Assembly (NCBI GenBank): GCA_942492025.1 | Contig: CALODJ010000010.1 | Span: 62,001 to 126,000 of the forward strand | Reading direction: 5' to 3' | From: JABDQW01 sp942492025 | GTDB taxonomy: Bacteria > Pseudomonadota > Gammaproteobacteria > SZUA-229 | DNA length: 64,000 nt | In this document: positions 61,908 to 64,000 of the stretch, piece by piece | Layout: every line of letters starts with the position of its first letter | How positions within the stretch are numbered: the stretch's first letter is position 1 | Notes under the pieces: model-generated | Database searches by the model: none | What the model was told of the DNA's origin: nothing | What the model saw: only the letters and a program-made list of their open reading frames with translations | Translations under genes and position numbers: made by a program

Positions 61908-62112
61908 GGGTGACTAGGCTAGCATCCAGCCACGGAGAGTGCACGCGAGATATGATCCGCAAGATGGCAGTTTCGCAACGAAAGGATTCACCGCCCGCGA
62001 CCAATCCCGCGCGGCGGTAAAAGCCCGATCGAACGCGTGGCTTCGGAGAGCCGCATTCCGGTGATCAAGCACTATGAAGGAATCTGTCACCAGTACCTGG
62101 CCGACCATCCCG

Positions 62113-62145
62113 ACTAGCCTGCATTTCTCACCAGGCGGCGTCGGG
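62113..62145. repeat. MITE A, solo end
   Basis: CTAGCCTGCATTTCTCACCA plus the next ~12 bp match the left end of MITE A copy 3 (GGCGGCGT). The rest of the element is missing; the duplicated block and R copy 8 follow. Confidence 0.7.
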
Positions 62146-62149
62146 TGGT

Positions 62150-62354
62150 GCCTGAATTCATCAACCCTTCTTGCGGGAAATCATCCATTCGCCATTTCGC
62201 ATTGGGCACAGTCACGATCTCCAGCGGGTGTCGATTGTTCGTATCCGGCATAGCGAGCGGTTGCTGCATCTTCCAGCAGCGGATGGTAAAGCATCGTAGA
62301 CTGTGGGGCATGGATGAGCGATAGCTGGTTTACTCGCATTTCAGGTGATAACCA
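62150..62354. repeat. Duplicated block preceding an R repeat (copy 2)
   Basis: Diverged second copy of 6953-7149, again directly in front of an R repeat. The minus strand is open and encodes TNNRHPLEIVTVPNAKWRMD, similar to the open stretch in copy 1. Confidence 0.6.
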
Positions 62355-62460
62355 GGGATTTCTGAACATGGTATTTTTCATGGTATCGGTAGCTAAAGTC
62401 ATTGGAAAACCCTCGCCATCACTGGACCTTGGCAGGCTATTGATAATCGAGTGGGAGTAG
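62355..62460 (+). repeat. R repeat, copy 8 (divergent interior)
   Basis: Begins with the normal GAACATGGTATTTTTCATGG and ends ATCGAGTGGGAGTAG, but the middle is unrelated to other copies. A TGGCA-rich tract follows (to about 62552), then a partial R start at 62561-62590 (TTTTTCATGGTA). The gap 62461-62972 otherwise holds no recognisable gene. Confidence 0.8.
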
Positions 62461-62972
62461 GGCTGGTCTGGCACATACAGGCATCAAATCACATTTAACT
62501 GCCAGACTTATCTTATTCACGTCTGGCATCTGCTGGTACTGGCTGGCACGTGCAAGCAAACTTTTTCATGGTATGGATCATGGTACTGTGGTGCTCGATA
62601 ACAGCACGGCGATCCAGTGCCATGCCATGCGTGTTGAGCCGTTCATGGTATTCGTGATTGAGCATGTGCCACACTGGATTGGGCGGCTGCAGGTTCATGC
62701 GCTCTCACCCTCGGCACCCAGATCTCTGCACACGACTCCCGGTCGACCAAGTGGAAATTGAACTGAAAACTCAGCCTGTGGGCCAATTCTTTTTTCCGTT
62801 GACAGTCAACAACAACCCGACGGCTTGTGGCCACGGTGGCCAACTTACAATTAACAGCACTATTGGGACACTGCTTTGGCAATGGTAGGCAGCATCAAGT
62901 TAGAGAAACGTAAACTGATGTCATTCCATAAGTAAATGCCGACCGAAATGTGTTTTGGGCAGGCGTCGTAGG

Positions 62973-63386
62973 CTATGCCTGTAGCCAGTTCTCCACTTTC
63001 AGCGCTGGTACCCGGGAGAATTCTCCGGCATTGGTGGTTATAACTGTTAGGTCATTAGCGAGAGCATGTGCAGCGATCAGTAGATCGTTTGGCCCGATGA
63101 GTGTTCCCTCACGAGTGAGGTGATGGCGTAATGCTGCGTAGTGATGGTCGGCGGGTGTTTCTAGCGGCAGGATTTCCAGTGCGGAGAGGATCAGGTCGAT
63201 GCGTTCTACAAGTTTTGCAGAGTTTGACTTGGTCGCACCATAGCGGAGTTCTGCGGCGACAATGACGCTGGTGCAGACGGTATCCTCGCCTGCCTTGGTG
63301 ATCTGTGCTGCTACCACGCCTTGTGGATGGCGGACCAGATCGGACAGGATGTTAGTATCCAGCAAATACGCAAGCGATGCACTCAC
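62973..63386 (-). CDS. vapC: VapC-family PIN-domain ribonuclease toxin
   Basis: A 137-residue PIN-domain toxin, complete. The acidic residues are in YLLDTNILSDL, AAELRYG and IGPNDLLIAAHA, with a final Asn/Asp region ITTNAGEF. VapC toxins cleave tRNA or rRNA at specific sites. The GTG start overlaps the VapB stop (GTGA). A degraded twin of this gene is at 22917-23029. The R-type repeats on both sides make it another cassette-like module. Confidence 0.93.
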   Translation of the reverse strand: MSASLAYLLDTNILSDLVRHPQGVVAAQITKAGEDTVCTSVIVAAELRYGATKSNSAKLVERIDLILSALEILPLETPADHHYAALRHHLTREGTLIGPNDLLIAAHALANDLTVITTNAGEFSRVPALKVENWLQA

Positions 63387-63625
63387 AATAGCACGTCATC
63401 CACTGGAGGCAGGTCATCATCTATATCGGGGAAGGGTTCAGTTAGGGGGGGCAGGGAGGCCAGCAGCGCCAGCAGCCTGCCTTTACGGATCGGCTCCACG
63501 ATCAGCCGGTCACCCTCCTTGTGGATGAGTGCTTCCTCGCCCTCCAGCTCGAACTCGCGGGGGATGCGTAGTGCCTGGTTGCGCCCGTTGCGAAAGAGGC
63601 GGACATGGCGTTCATGAGTTGACAT
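63383..63625 (-). CDS. vapB: VapB-family antitoxin
   Basis: An 80-residue antitoxin with an AbrB-type N-terminus (HERHVRLFRNGRNQALRIPR) and the acidic C-terminal end FPDIDDDLPPVDD that would cover the VapC active site. It is near-identical to the orphan antitoxin at 23026-23268. It is the first gene of the pair. The upstream 110 bp are shared with the other locus, including the likely promoter. Confidence 0.93.
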   Translation of the reverse strand: MSTHERHVRLFRNGRNQALRIPREFELEGEEALIHKEGDRLIVEPIRKGRLLALLASLPPLTEPFPDIDDDLPPVDDVLL

Positions 63626-63725
63626 TCAGGTATCCTCTGATTTTAATAGCATATGTCAAAGCATATGCCAAGAAGTCCAGTAAATCAATCAGGCTGGTTA
63701 CTGTGCAACGCGACAGCGTTCTCGC

Positions 63726-63760
63726 GGGCGATTAGCAGCACAACTGAACATGGTGTTACC
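63726..63760 (+). repeat. R repeat, truncated start
   Basis: GCGATTAGCAGCACAACTGA followed by ACATGGTGTTACC is the beginning of an R repeat, cut off after about 35 bp. From 63761 to 64000 no gene or repeat is recognised. Confidence 0.65.
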
Positions 63761-64000
63761 GGATCAACCGCTATAGCCAGACCCATTGCTTTGACCTATT
63801 TGATGCATTCGAGCGATTGGTTCTGTAAGAGGCGCGTCTTTGGACAATTACGCTTTGGATAGCCTTGAATTCCAGGACCAGAATGAATAACTATCATTAA
63901 TATCTAAATATATCGAAAAACTTACACCATGCCGGCGTAGGAACATCATCCCTGAATATTGCCGCCAAGTGGGGCATCCAGCGCCTGTGAGAGGATCGAC

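Noticed and set aside
1..64000. tRNA or rRNA genes
   Set aside because: Reading both strands I saw no cloverleaf with a TTC loop and CCA-type end and no rRNA segments; a dedicated scan could still find one.

Overview
The window looks like a chromosomal segment of an uncultured or marine-type gammaproteobacterium. The grounds are outer-membrane beta-barrel proteins, a TorF-like porin, polyamine-binding-protein/GGDEF-EAL pairs, a PQQ-type lipoprotein dehydrogenase, DUF502 and NamZ genes, IS4- and IS91-type transposases and several MITE families. No rRNA, tRNA or CRISPR array is visible. Base composition is patchy. The sulfatase/HAD genes (11-13.7 kb), the glucan synthase (28.8-37.5 kb) and the NamZ/DOMON pair (60-62 kb) are GC-rich; the polyamine-signalling genes (43.5-51.6 kb) and the repeats are AT-richer.

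Region 1 (1-10.6 kb) is an accessory island of toxin-antitoxin and defence modules. Each is bounded by a copy of a ~105-bp repeat (family R), and every full copy has the same orientation. The modules are ParE/Phd, a DUF4143 ATPase, an AbiEi-AbiEii-TOTE primase/helicase operon, a second ParE/Phd and a second DUF4143 ATPase with two decayed partners. Several genes here are broken by single in-frame stop codons rather than frameshifts.

Region 2 (10.9-28.7 kb) mixes intact genes with debris. Intact genes are a periplasmic sulfatase, a HAD phosphatase, DUF502, a histidine kinase/response regulator pair, outer-membrane proteins and a lipoprotein operon. Debris includes IS91, PLD, REP-associated transposase, porin, patatin, VapC and sulfatase fragments. 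An SDR gene is interrupted by an IS4-family element with a clean 10-bp target duplication. Region 3 (28.7-40.8 kb) holds one huge cyclic beta-1,2-glucan synthase gene, a tiny basic protein and a lipoprotein sugar dehydrogenase fused to a two-haem tail.

Region 4 (41-52.9 kb) starts with an IS4-family element and an IS91 remnant carrying a MITE. It continues with two tandem NspS/MbaA-like modules (periplasmic polyamine-binding protein plus GGDEF-EAL protein) flanking a TorF-type porin, probably linking external polyamines to cyclic-di-GMP. Region 5 (53-57.8 kb) is a four-gene operon that looks like a peptide-modification locus: a cytoplasmic S8 protease with a 17-fold (R/Q)P(I/V) tail, a B12-type radical SAM C-methyltransferase, a small unknown protein and a 2OG-Fe(II) oxygenase-like enzyme. 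It is the best candidate for an undescribed system. Region 6 (57.9-64 kb) holds an unknown protein, a Nudix hydrolase, a resolvase fragment, NamZ and DOMON genes, and a second R-repeat-flanked VapBC pair.
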